A DNA stretch of 64,000 nt from Symsagittifera roscoffensis (lineage: Eukaryota; Xenacoelomorpha; Acoela; Convolutidae). The notes under the pieces are model-generated. The model was not told the DNA's origin, searched no databases, and was given only the letters and a program-made list of their open reading frames with translations. The stretch is from positions 7,983,716-8,047,715 of the forward strand of contig NC_087067.1 in assembly GCF_963678635.1 (NCBI RefSeq), given 5' to 3'. Both the position numbers and the translations under genes were made by a program. Of the stretch, positions 23,577 through 32,477 are shown piece after piece (the first letter of the stretch is position 1; every line of letters starts with the position of its first letter).

Positions 23577-23986
23577 TGAGTTAGGACCGTGTTGGTTAAC
23601 TCATAGAGTAATTTCGGATAGGGTACACCGTCTGCTCGTCACGCTATCTTATTTTCGGCCGGATAGATTCGTGCAACTTCTTAGTCTAATACCGATCCTA
23701 ATCTTACTCTTATACTATCTAGTCTCAGGTTGTTTAACTAGTCTCTGCTAGGCTCAATAGATCTAGGGTATACTGGTTTATTGCGGCTGCTGAAGTGCTC
23801 GGGAGAGTCCAACTAATTTCTAAGTTAAATTCAAATCTCTCTGGTGCTGAAATTACAAGTAACTTCAGCACTTACAAATAAGTGGGTTGTTAGTTAGATG
23901 GATCATGATTGGTTAATATTAAATACTTTACATTGGTAAAACATTTAATTTATCCAATCATAAAATGTAGTTTAGATCAGGTTCCA
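23577..23986 (-). repeat. 3' LTR of the giant element
   Basis: 410 bp, minus-strand ends TGGAACCTGATC and CCTAACTCA. No difference from 41,951-42,360 was seen by eye. It contains two CCAAT-like boxes (TTACCAATG, AACCAATCA) and AATAAA (23,777-23,782 on the minus strand), consistent with a promoter and poly(A) signal inside the LTR. A short purine stretch GGATGGG immediately precedes it as a weak polypurine tract. Confidence 0.97.
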
Positions 23987-25380
23987 CCCATCCGGGTTTT
24001 ACAGAGTTTTTTAGAATAGTTCTTCTGCAATTCGAAGGATGGATGATGGACGTTTGTTTTTGGCGAACATCATAATTTTCTTCCGTTTCCTCTTTTGTTA
24101 GGGAAGTTCCAGGAAGCTGGAGTTAGAGACATAAGACGTTGTGTTCTTCTTGTGACAACGACTAAGTCTCGGATCTGTACGTATACTTGAACATCGAGGT
24201 GGTCATTGGTCTAGTTCAATGAAGTCCTTTTCTGCGAGGTCAAGTCGTACTCTAAATCCTTTGAGTTGTGATTGTGAGTGGCATATCGATTGTGGTTGGT
24301 CATTCTCTCTCGAGCGTAGTGGGGTCGTTTTGTCTTTAGATGTTCGTCCTTGGTGTTGTATTCTGATCTATGTATTGCACAAATGTAATTTACATTTTAT
24401 AAAACATTTATTAGTTTAATATTTTTTAATTATGATTTTAGTTAGTTGTTTTCACAAAAGCTTTTTGTTTTAGTTCGGTTATTTTGAAGAGTTACTCACA
24501 CTTGAGTAGCTCTTATTAAAAATAAAGGTGTGGTCACAAAGCGTGGATGTAGCGCGGTGGGTTAGGCCGGCTATAGAGCATGCTCAGGACGTCCTTCCTG
24601 GTGGGTTAGGCCAGGAGTGGGAGTATGATTTCATGCGGTTTTTGTGAGGGGTCCTGTTTATGTGACAACGTTTTATGTTGGGTTTGTTGTGGTCTTTCTT
24701 ATGTCTTGTTGGTTATGTCCTTTTTCCAAAAATCAAATTGTTTGTGTTATGGGTTTGTCTTTCGACTTTTTTGTGTTTTATTATTTCTTTCTTAGACTTT
24801 ATAATAGTCTTCAAAAGAATAAATTATCCAGTTTTAAACTGGGTTAATCCGGTTTGGGTACCGTTGGTTTCCTTTTCTAAGTCATGCTGTTATTCTATGA
24901 TTTGTGGTATTTAGTAAGCTGCGTTGGTTAGTTTTGTTTAGTATATGATTCCTTTCCAACCGGGTTAAAGGAAAGTTTGAAACATGTTATTATATGTTAG
25001 AGTTGTTGAGTGTGAAAACTTGAAACTGAAATTCATTATTTTAAACAATTCTTCGTGGGCGAGCTGTGCGAGTGTGGATAGAATTTCTGTGCGAATGAAT
25101 GAAAATATCAAAAGGTTAGTACTGCATTTGCATTTATTTAATTTACTACATAGAATTTAGAAATTTACTGCTAGTCATGGGGGAATATTAAGATACAAAT
25201 TTTCATCATAATTAGATTTACTGCTTGTGGGGGAAAATTTTAGAAATGAATTTACTGCATTGGTAATAAATTTATAAATTTATAAGTGTAAGAGATTAAT
25301 AGAATTTTTGAAATCTGTTTGATGAAATTTGCGATTTTTATTTGTCTTTTGTGGTTTTTGTAGGTGATCGTCGGGTGAAG
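23987..25380 (-). other. 3' untranslated region of the giant element
   Basis: About 1.4 kb between the 3' intron and the 3' LTR with no credible minus-strand ORF. Parts match the relative at 60.5-60.8 kb (for example AACTAACCAACGC, ACAGCTCGCCCACGA and TAAATTATTCTTTTG), so this region is an inherited part of the element. Confidence 0.6.
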
Positions 25381-25389
25381 GCTAAAAAT

Positions 25390-25467
25390 CTAAAGAAAAC
25401 ATGAATAAAGAATGGTGAGTTTTTAATATTTTAATTAGTTAGTAATATTCATTTAATTCATACTTAC
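25390..25467 (-). other. Conserved 78-nt 3' intron
   Basis: Three bases after the TAA of the 601-aa ORF the minus strand reads CAG/GTAAGTATG, a near-perfect donor. The stretch ends TTTTCTTTAG at 25,390. The relative at 60,151-60,233 keeps both (GTAAGTATAA and TTCTTTTTTAG) although the surrounding sequence has diverged. Confidence 0.65.
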
Positions 25468-25470
25468 CTG

Positions 25471-27276
25471 TTAGTCGTCGGGGAAAAAACCGTGGGGGAA
25501 GATGTCGTGGATGAGATCGGAAGTTGTTAGTAGTTTAGCTAAGATGCGGATGATATTTTTAGTCTGAAGCAGTGGCCAAAGCAATTGGAGTGCCTTGATA
25601 GTGGTTAGTTCTTCAGTGCCAACTGCAAACTCATAAGGTGTGTTTTGGATTAGATTATATAATTTGTGATTGAATTTAGTGTTGTGGATGAATTCTAAAA
25701 TTGGGATTTCTATAGGTTGTACAAACTCGTGCGGGATAAGGAAGGGTCGGGATTCTTCGGCGTTGAAGGTCTTGGTGATGGGACAGAAGATGTACATTTG
25801 GGTTATGGGATCATAATTGCGAAGAATACCATGAAGGTTAGTATCTTTAATGCAATATGTGAAATTTAGGAAAAATGGTGAAGTGTATTTGGAATTAATG
25901 AATTGAAAACGATGGTGTGGTTGTCTAGAGGGTGTGTGTAGGTCAAAGTGATTTTGGATGAAGCGATAATAACTATATGTGTGGGTTTGTTTAGTGCGCA
26001 ACATGATATCGTGTGAGCAGTGTAAATCTCTTTCGTGTGGTGCAAGGAAATGAAAGGTTAGTGAAAATATTTGGAAGCGTTCTTTAAAACTTTCGTATGC
26101 TTGTGTGTCTGTTAGTGCTTCTGAAATAATGTGATCAAACTTTCGGTCGAAGATGTTTAGTGTGAATGTATATGGTGTCTTGATGAAAAATTTCTCGGTA
26201 ATTTGTGGATTAGCGAAGCGATCGTCGTCTAAGAATTGATCTTGGTTAGCTCTGATGATGTTGTGATCATAGTATTCGAGTGTATATTCGTTAGCTCTAG
26301 GTGCAGTGTGTGTTTTTAGTGATTTTTTATATCCAACGTAAGTAAATTGTCTAGGTGTTAGTGGTGTAGTGAGTCGATATAGCATGTCCGTATTTCGCTC
26401 TATATCGATGTGAGTGTTAGATAAAGGTAAGCAAAGAGGGTTAGTAAAATGATAATATGAGGTCCAAGAGAGAGTGGGCATTAAAACGTATTCATCTACA
26501 AAGTTGCGTGTTTCGTTAGTGTCGTGGGGGGTGTTTAAGGTGTATTGTGGGAATGAGGGTAAGGTGATGGCTAAAAATTCTTTTGTGTTAGTATGCTTGG
26601 GGTGGTTGATGTATTCACGGGCTGTTCCTGGTTTTGCTGGGAAAGGATGGTTGGGGAACTTTCTTTTAAAAGTGCGGTAAGCTCTATTAGTGTTGAGTGA
26701 AGATTCAGTTGATGTGGATGATGGTGCTAATGATTCAGTATAATTTGAAGAGGGTGTAGGGGTAGGGGGGTTGGATGAATTTATTGTGGAGGAGATTTGG
26801 TTTATGGTTGGGGTATTAAGGTGGTAGGGTTGTTGTTGAAGGGTAATAAAATTATCTAGCTCTGGGGAGATTCGGGGGGTGTCTGGAGAATGAGATGATT
26901 GGTCAGAATGGTATGAGGAGTAGGTTGGGGTAACTTGGGAAGCATAAGAGGGTGTGGGAGTGATTGGGTCAGGGTTATTGGATAATATGGGTTGAAAAGG
27001 GGGTTGAGAAAAATTAGAAGAGTTATGAAAATTATTGGATGGGGATGGTTCTGAGTCGGCAAATTCATCGGGGGTTTCAATATTCGGGTTATTGAGTTGT
27101 GAGATGGAATATAAAACTGAGATGTGTGAATTAGTGTCGGAATTCATGCCTGATGTTACATTACTAGGTGAAAAGTCGGGTGGCGGAAAAGCAAAAAGTG
27201 GTATTATTGGGATTGGAGAGGTAAGATTGGTTGGGTGGGAATTTGATCGGTGTAGTGATCCAAGTTGGCGGCTCAT
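25471..27276 (-). CDS. 601-aa accessory protein of unknown function
   Basis: ATG overlaps the stop of the env tail (ATGA, 27,276-27,273). Residues 1-210 are Ser/Thr/Pro/Asn-rich and probably disordered. Residues 210-601 look globular, with many aromatic residues (TLSWTSYYHFTN, FTYVGYKKSL, FHFLAPHERDLHCSH, SYYRFIQNHFDLH, PFFLNFTYCI, LQLLWPLLQTKNIIRI). There is no signal peptide and no membrane segment. The start overlap and the globular part are recognisable in the diverged element at 58.5-60.2 kb (FHFFAPKEHNLNCSH), which argues for selection. I recognise no family; position after env recalls the 3' accessory genes of complex retroviruses. Confidence 0.75.
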   Translation of the reverse strand: MSRQLGSLHRSNSHPTNLTSPIPIIPLFAFPPPDFSPSNVTSGMNSDTNSHISVLYSISQLNNPNIETPDEFADSEPSPSNNFHNSSNFSQPPFQPILSNNPDPITPTPSYASQVTPTYSSYHSDQSSHSPDTPRISPELDNFITLQQQPYHLNTPTINQISSTINSSNPPTPTPSSNYTESLAPSSTSTESSLNTNRAYRTFKRKFPNHPFPAKPGTAREYINHPKHTNTKEFLAITLPSFPQYTLNTPHDTNETRNFVDEYVLMPTLSWTSYYHFTNPLCLPLSNTHIDIERNTDMLYRLTTPLTPRQFTYVGYKKSLKTHTAPRANEYTLEYYDHNIIRANQDQFLDDDRFANPQITEKFFIKTPYTFTLNIFDRKFDHIISEALTDTQAYESFKERFQIFSLTFHFLAPHERDLHCSHDIMLRTKQTHTYSYYRFIQNHFDLHTPSRQPHHRFQFINSKYTSPFFLNFTYCIKDTNLHGILRNYDPITQMYIFCPITKTFNAEESRPFLIPHEFVQPIEIPILEFIHNTKFNHKLYNLIQNTPYEFAVGTEELTTIKALQLLWPLLQTKNIIRILAKLLTTSDLIHDIFPHGFFPDD

Positions 27277-27883
27277 CGTGGGCTAAAAAAATGATTATTT
27301 TGAGACTGAAAAGCGGTGGTATGGGGTTGTTCAATAATTTGTTCATAAGTATTATCATCTTGTGACTGGTGTGTCATTATATGTTGGATGGGACTTTGTG
27401 ATGTATTGAGTCGAAAATTTGGATTATGTGTGATGGCTAAATTTCGAAAATTTCGTGGGACTAGGGATAGTGGATGGTTATTTGGTAGGGGTGGTAATTG
27501 TGGTGCCGTTGGCGTTATGTCTACATTGTTATGTTCTTCGTCGTATGTATTTTGTCGTGTTGCTATTTTTGTGTTATATTCTTTTATTTGTGCGTCTAAA
27601 AGAATTTTGTTTATAGATGTAGAAAAGATTCCAAAAAATCCTGCAAAGAGTATGCGTGCTACGCTTGCTTGTCTGTTTACTTGTGTGTGTATAGCACATG
27701 TGTTGTAGATTCCTTTTAAAAGTGAGAAAAGAAATCCAATAAAGTTAAACATTGCGTATAAAATAGTCAATTTTTCTAAGATGTAGTAGGGCCATCCTAG
27801 AAAATCGAGGATCTCATTTTTGAGTGTAACAAAGCTAAAAATGTTAATTGGTGATATATCTTGGGGACGGTATTTTTCACCGT
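27273..27883 (-). CDS. Envelope membrane anchor and cytoplasmic tail in shifted frame
   Basis: Open from within the TA repeat at the end of the env ORF; the listed 165-aa frame begins at 27,770, but coding-like sequence extends upstream to about 27,884. It has a membrane segment (LYAMFNFIGFLFSLLKGIY), a second hydrophobic stretch (ILFAGFFGIFSTSI) and a Pro/Asn/Gln-rich tail. It ends SPR with a TGA overlapping the ATG of the 601-aa ORF (ATGA). The close relative at 57.9-58.3 kb carries the same segment. Offset from env by one frame, so it needs recoding, or the TA run has changed length. Confidence 0.65.
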
Positions 27884-29893
27884 TTAGATATATATATAAT
27901 CTTTAATGTCTTTAAAATATCCGCTATAGTCTTGCGTGTAGATATCGGCAAATCCTGCGGTTTCTGCAAGTTTGCGTAAATTTTGGTCTATTGATTGTCT
28001 TTGTATAGTGTCCATTTGTGTTAATAATTCTTGGAATTGTTGTGTTCTAATGTGATGTTGAATATCTGATTTTGAATAGATTCCTATTGATTGTAAGTCT
28101 ATATTTGGGTTTCGAGCAATAGCGCGAATACTTTCTGGTGAAAATTTTTTGAGTGATTGCATTAATGTGGGATATGGAGTGAGAAGATAATATTTATTTT
28201 CATCAGGGTTTAGTTGTACTACATTGTGGCTGTTTTCTGATCCACATGGGACTGCGGTATCCCAGAAATAGGTTCTTCGTGAAAGTGTATCCACGAAATG
28301 TACTTTATTCTTATAAAAGATAGGGATTCTTTTATAACATCGTTTATCTTCAAAAACGTATAGTGGTGATACTTTTTTAGTACAAGTATAAAACCATAAG
28401 ATGTTTCCTTCATAGTCTAAAAAATTTGATCTATTTCCAGATAATAAGTATCCTGCATAGGGTATTTTTAATACTGCTAGTGCAAGTGATTGTAATATTT
28501 GTGTTCGTTCTAATTCGCATAGGTGGTGTAGTGTTTCTAATTCGGAGAGTGACATTTCTTGAAAAATTCGGCTAATTGTATAATCTAGTTTCATATCTAA
28601 ATGAATATCATAGTGGATATTACCGAAATATGTAGTATTCATTAGTGATAATTCTTGTAAGCGTGTGCTTCTGGTGTCATGGGGTTTTAGATGTCCACCA
28701 GGTTGTCCGTTGCTTTTTTCAAAATTAACTGGTATATAGGATGTTCCTTCGTTTAGAGGATGACCTGTGGCATATGGGTCGATTTTCACTTTTCCAGTGG
28801 TCATGTCGAATCCTTTTTCGTATTCGACTAATATTTCAGAGTATTGTGTTCTATGGAGTGGATTCCTGTATTTACATGCAAGTTCTGTTTCTTGATATAT
28901 TTGAAAACGTGTCAATTTATTTTCTATATTGTCTATGTTTCTAAAATTAGAACTTAGTTTTCGTGATGGATGGACTTGTTCATATGGAATTGATTGTAAA
29001 AAATATTTTTCGTGAAATTTTATCATACGAGCGTGTATTTTTGCTACTTGAAATGTTGTACATGTATCTTCGGGGAACCAAACAATGGTTGCTTGTGTTC
29101 TCGTTGTAGGGTCGCAATAACCTTGATCATTTTTACAAGGTAATCGGATTCCTTGATAGATCATTGTGTTATCTGATAAATCTCGTGTTAGTTGTATTTT
29201 TTCGAGTTGTATTTTCCAATCGAAAAACATTATTTCTTGGTATCCTTTATTTTTTGTGTCTGCTTTGCAGTTTGATGGGTCATTTATACCAATGTGTGGT
29301 ATCCAATGTTTATCGTGTAGGTCATAGGTTAATCGTCCGTGTGCGCCGTTATACGGGTATTTTTCGTCTAGTTTTATATGTCCTTGGTGTCTTTCAAGTT
29401 GTGATTGATGTACAGAGTCTGAAAAAACTTGAAAATTAACTAACTTTCTAGCGGAGTTTTTATTTTGTGTGATGTTTAGTCTAAGTAATTCATTTTTACA
29501 ATAGTCGGGATTGAGATGTAAAAGACGTTCTATATTACTCTGATAGAATGATTCATGGTCAAGTCGGTTTTTGTTTCCGTTCGAGACTTGTGAACAATGT
29601 ACTTTCTTTTCGGAAAATGTTGCTGTGAATTTATAGCCTGTAACTGTTGTTGCTCGGGCTTTTGAATAGAGTGTTGCTATTACATCTGTGGTTTCTATAG
29701 CTTGTGGTTCTGTTTCACATTGTGATACTTGATTTATTGCATATTTATGTAGTGTTTTTTGTTCATTTTCTTCACAATCGTAATGTGTTACTAATAAATC
29801 TTGTGGTCCTGTACGAGGAGAAGGGTTTATGTTTTGATTTGAGATTACTAGAAAAAGGAGTTGGAGAAAAATTAATAATTTTAGAATATACAT
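27884..29893 (-). CDS. env: Envelope glycoprotein ectodomain, chuvirus-like (669 aa)
   Basis: Signal peptide at residues 1-18 (MYILKLLIFLQLLFLVIS). The spaced motif THYDC (C40), C59, GYKFTATFSEKKVHCS (C100) and LNPDYC follows the N-terminal pattern I know from chuvirus-type (class III-like) glycoproteins and from env genes that invertebrate LTR elements have captured from them. Further cysteines, N-glycosylation sites (NIT, NTT, NRS) and a conserved stretch (HFVDTLSRRTYFWDTAVPCG) follow. The frame ends with TAA right after a TA microsatellite (27,888-27,899). The membrane anchor and tail are in another frame just downstream. The C-terminal 200 residues are shared with the copy at 57.5 kb. The family assignment is from memory of motifs, not a search. 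Confidence 0.7.
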   Translation of the reverse strand: MYILKLLIFLQLLFLVISNQNINPSPRTGPQDLLVTHYDCEENEQKTLHKYAINQVSQCETEPQAIETTDVIATLYSKARATTVTGYKFTATFSEKKVHCSQVSNGNKNRLDHESFYQSNIERLLHLNPDYCKNELLRLNITQNKNSARKLVNFQVFSDSVHQSQLERHQGHIKLDEKYPYNGAHGRLTYDLHDKHWIPHIGINDPSNCKADTKNKGYQEIMFFDWKIQLEKIQLTRDLSDNTMIYQGIRLPCKNDQGYCDPTTRTQATIVWFPEDTCTTFQVAKIHARMIKFHEKYFLQSIPYEQVHPSRKLSSNFRNIDNIENKLTRFQIYQETELACKYRNPLHRTQYSEILVEYEKGFDMTTGKVKIDPYATGHPLNEGTSYIPVNFEKSNGQPGGHLKPHDTRSTRLQELSLMNTTYFGNIHYDIHLDMKLDYTISRIFQEMSLSELETLHHLCELERTQILQSLALAVLKIPYAGYLLSGNRSNFLDYEGNILWFYTCTKKVSPLYVFEDKRCYKRIPIFYKNKVHFVDTLSRRTYFWDTAVPCGSENSHNVVQLNPDENKYYLLTPYPTLMQSLKKFSPESIRAIARNPNIDLQSIGIYSKSDIQHHIRTQQFQELLTQMDTIQRQSIDQNLRKLAETAGFADIYTQDYSGYFKDIKDYIYI

Positions 29894-31008
29894 GTGTATG
29901 ATAATCCTGAGTATGGATTATAAAATGTAATGTAGCCAATTGTGTTTTTGGTATATCTGTCGTATTTGTATATTACTTCAGTAGTTATAAACGGTGGTGG
30001 TAGTGATTGAGCTGTTATGTTAGGTGGATTTAATGGGTAGGGATGTTGGGTAATATTATTTAACTTAACTGTGATTTCAAACTTTAATTGTAAACTGTTT
30101 TGTTGGAGTATTTGAATATTGTGATCACGGATATCGTTGTGAATATCTTGGCGATATTGTAATCTATTAAGTGCCCAGTTATGAAGGCGGTTACTTTCTT
30201 GATGTTGTCCAAATAGTGGTGGAGGTGCTGTAAATGTATTCCAATCTAGTCTTAAAGGAATATTTATTGATGATTGTTCTCGATATCTAGCGTCGAGATT
30301 ATTTGGAAAATTTAAGTTAAAAGGTGGTGGTGAAAACTGGCTTATTGATGGTGTTGATGGTAGTGATAATGTTTCTGGTAGTGATGAGGATGTTGTTGTA
30401 TCCGTAGAAATATCTATGGGGTCATTGACTAAATTTGGTTCACCTTGTGTAAATGAATGTGTAGTCCAATATGGCAGTCGTGATGTTAGGTTTGGGGGGT
30501 TAAAAGGATTTTCTCGTGCTTGTTCAGATGTTGGTGTTGAACCTAAGTAGTCTGAAGGTAGACTTGAAGTGCTTCGTTGTGAAAAAAGTGTAGGAGTTTC
30601 TGGTGTGATACCAGTGGTGTTTTCTGGAGTGGTTTGTGATGGGGATTGAGGTATATCAAAATGAACTCGGGGAGTTTGAAAATTTCGTCGAGGATGTATA
30701 ATTTGTCTATTTATTTCGACTGTATTTTGGTTTTGACTAGAATTTTTTATTCTACTTAGTTCTTGTGGTAGTGTTGGATATAGGTTATATGTTGGTTCGC
30801 TTAAAGGTGCTTGTCGTTGAACTGGTTCTAGTGGTTCTGATAAACGAGCATGTCGTTCTTCAAAAGTGTATGGATTGTCTTGGAAAGAAATTCGTGTAGA
30901 TGTTTGAGGATTTTGAGTAGTTGAAGGTGGTGTTTGGTTATCTTGGGATGATGTCGGTGAAGACTGATTCTGTGACTGTTGGGTAGCAATTTTTGATGGT
31001 TTTTTGAA
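29881..31008 (-). CDS. 375-codon frame without any methionine, upstream of env
   Basis: Open from just after TAATAA (31,009-31,014) to TAA at 29,883-29,881, with no ATG anywhere. The first 190 codons are Ser/Thr/Pro/Gln-rich. The last 185 are more ordered (PYWTTHSFTQGEP, LRLDWNTFTAPPPLFG, RLHNWALNRLQYRQDI, LKFEITVKLNNITQ, YITFYNPYSGLSYTCIF). The end overlaps the env ATG by 13 nt. Codon composition matches the neighbouring ORFs, so it is likely translated, through a spliced leader exon, frameshift or non-AUG start. Acceptor-like AG sites lie within its first 15 codons. No homolog recognised; it could be a second virion or glycoprotein-related protein. Confidence 0.6.
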   Translation of the reverse strand, partial: FKKPSKIATQQSQNQSSPTSSQDNQTPPSTTQNPQTSTRISFQDNPYTFEERHARLSEPLEPVQRQAPLSEPTYNLYPTLPQELSRIKNSSQNQNTVEINRQIIHPRRNFQTPRVHFDIPQSPSQTTPENTTGITPETPTLFSQRSTSSLPSDYLGSTPTSEQARENPFNPPNLTSRLPYWTTHSFTQGEPNLVNDPIDISTDTTTSSSLPETLSLPSTPSISQFSPPPFNLNFPNNLDARYREQSSINIPLRLDWNTFTAPPPLFGQHQESNRLHNWALNRLQYRQDIHNDIRDHNIQILQQNSLQLKFEITVKLNNITQHPYPLNPPNITAQSLPPPFITTEVIYKYDRYTKNTIGYITFYNPYSGLSYTCIF

Positions 31009-31016
31009 TTATTACT

Positions 31017-31205
31017 TTAGTGAGAAATTTTGTGTTTATTATAATATTCTTCCAAAAAAAGAATTAGAAGGACTGTTGCTAGGGCAAATGTGAGGATTGC
31101 TTTCTTTATACATTTACAGATGGTCAAAATGAGGGATGATAAGAATGCTATGAAAATTACAAACAATAAAAAAATATCGGTTCTACTGAAAATTGTTCGT
31201 ATCAT
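31017..31205 (-). CDS. Small hydrophobic ORF, 62 aa
   Basis: Starts in an ATGA overlap with the 76-aa ORF. Two membrane-type stretches (IFLLFVIFIAFLSSLILTIC and ILTFALATVLLILFL) are separated by a short basic loop (KCIKKA). It ends with TAA at 31,017, a few bases before the Met-less 375-codon frame. Function unknown; a small membrane accessory protein is one possibility. Confidence 0.35.
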   Translation of the reverse strand: MIRTIFSRTDIFLLFVIFIAFLSSLILTICKCIKKAILTFALATVLLILFLEEYYNKHKISH

Positions 31206-31432
31206 TTAGACAAGTTATATGACTCGTACCTGTGGATGTAATCAAGGGTTTTGGAAAGTTGGAGGAATAGTTCGAGAATAGTGTAGAAAATTAAAAAAAT
31301 GTTACAAAAAATGATTAGGATTATTAGAAAAGATTCAAGTATATCAAAAAGAAATATTATAAAGGTTTCAAGTATTGTAAAAAAATGTTTAAGATTTATG
31401 AGTATTTGAGTAACTGATTGAGAGAAGAGCAT
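31202..31432 (-). CDS. Small hydrophobic ORF, 76 aa
   Basis: Hydrophobic protein with one or two likely membrane segments (ETFIIFLFDILESFLIILII and CNIFLIFYTILELFL). It ends in a TGA that overlaps the ATG of the next small ORF (ATGA), a layout used for coupled termination-reinitiation. No family recognised. AT-rich DNA on this strand readily makes Ile/Leu/Phe-rich frames, so a non-coding origin remains possible. Confidence 0.35.
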   Translation of the reverse strand: MLFSQSVTQILINLKHFFTILETFIIFLFDILESFLIILIIFCNIFLIFYTILELFLQLSKTLDYIHRYESYNLSK

Positions 31433-31588
31433 TTAAGAAATGATCTCTTGGTCGAATATTTTTTGCTGTTTGAGGCGATTTTCTAGTGTGGTCGGATTAT
31501 TTATTAGTTTTTTGACAAGTGGGTTGAGTTTTGTAAAAAATTGTTGGGGGCAATTTTCATGGTGACTGGGAGGTCGTCTTTTTCTTTA
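31433..31588 (-). CDS. Short Met-less basic open frame
   Basis: About 51 codons open after a TAA, starting RKRRPPSHHENCPQQF and ending IIS then TAA immediately followed by the ATG of the next ORF (TAAATG). No methionine, so it would need splicing or recoding. The basic start is notable, but the frame is short enough to be chance. Confidence 0.25.
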
Positions 31589-32030
31589 TTTTTGTTTGTC
31601 AAATGATCCGGGGTATGGTGAGATTTTTATACTTTAGGCTAATTAAAATGTTCATTTTGTTACTTTAGGCTAAGTTAACAAATTTGCTTTGGGGGTATTC
31701 GTGGTCTGAGTTGGGGAAATATTGTTGATCTTTGGGTTATTAGATAAGGGAGGGGTACGGTATTATGGTGATATTTATTTTAGTTGTCAAGTTGGAGTGG
31801 TTTGCTTATTTTTGACCTGGAGGTCGTAAAGTTATAGTTATAGATGTGCCTGGAGTTCTATATGATTCGTCTAATTGGTCTTAGTTTGAGTTAGAGAAAG
31901 TGACGGATTGGATGAATCCTATTGGTGTATTTTGAACTAGAATTATTACGTACTTGTCAGCATGTTATTTTGAAAAATGTAAATGAAAAATGTTTCGAAG
32001 GTTTCAAGATAGTGAAGTATAATGTTAAAA

Positions 32031-32477
32031 TTACTTTTGAAATTCCACTTTCTTTAAAATTTTAGATTGGGGGATGAATATTTTATAGTTTTTACGTGGT
32101 TGATTTCGGAGTCTTGTTGTTTTTCTATTTTCTGATTTGTCGATTTGTTCTTGGGGTATTATTTGTTCGGTCATTTTTCTATTTTTTCTTTGTTTTGGGG
32201 ATTCTTTATGGTTTTGTTTATTGTTTTTGGTGGCGATTGGTTTTGTGTTTTGATTTTCGGTGGGGTTATCATTTTGTTCTGTGTTTTTCAGATGTGGTTC
32301 ATTTTGAATGATTTTTAATCCTGTGAAAGAATATAATTGAGTTAATTCGCGGAGTGCGTATTCTTTTGGGTAATAAGGTAATAGGTTGTTTCGATGTTGA
32401 ACGATTTCTTTTTTGTTTGAGTCGGTAATTTTATATGTGACATCAGTGGGTTTTGTAATTATTTGGTATGGTCCTTT
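32031..32477 (-). CDS. Integrase C-terminal GPY/F module and basic tail after TGA
   Basis: The Pol frame continues without TAA or TAG for 148 codons past the TGA at 32,478, ending at TAA 32,033-32,031. It begins KGPYQIITKPTDVTYKI, the GPY/F module of gypsy and retroviral integrases. It then gives a Pro-Tyr segment (LLPYYPKEYALREL) and a Lys/Arg/Asn-rich tail (KQRKNRK, RLRNQPRKNYKI). A frame this long and this recognisable means the TGA is either recoded or very recent. It cannot be the ancestral end of Pol. Confidence 0.8.
   Translation of the reverse strand, partial: KGPYQIITKPTDVTYKITDSNKKEIVQHRNNLLPYYPKEYALRELTQLYSFTGLKIIQNEPHLKNTEQNDNPTENQNTKPIATKNNKQNHKESPKQRKNRKMTEQIIPQEQIDKSENRKTTRLRNQPRKNYKIFIPQSKILKKVEFQK

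Noticed and set aside
24219-24914. Plus-strand ORFs in the 3' UTR of the giant element
   Set aside because: They run against the element's transcription, are not kept in the relic, and contain no motif.
30985-31020. A AAA AAC slippery heptamer feeding the 375-codon frame
   Set aside because: The heptamer is in the frame of the 62-aa ORF, but that ORF stops with TAA 9 nt before it, so a ribosome could not arrive in that frame.
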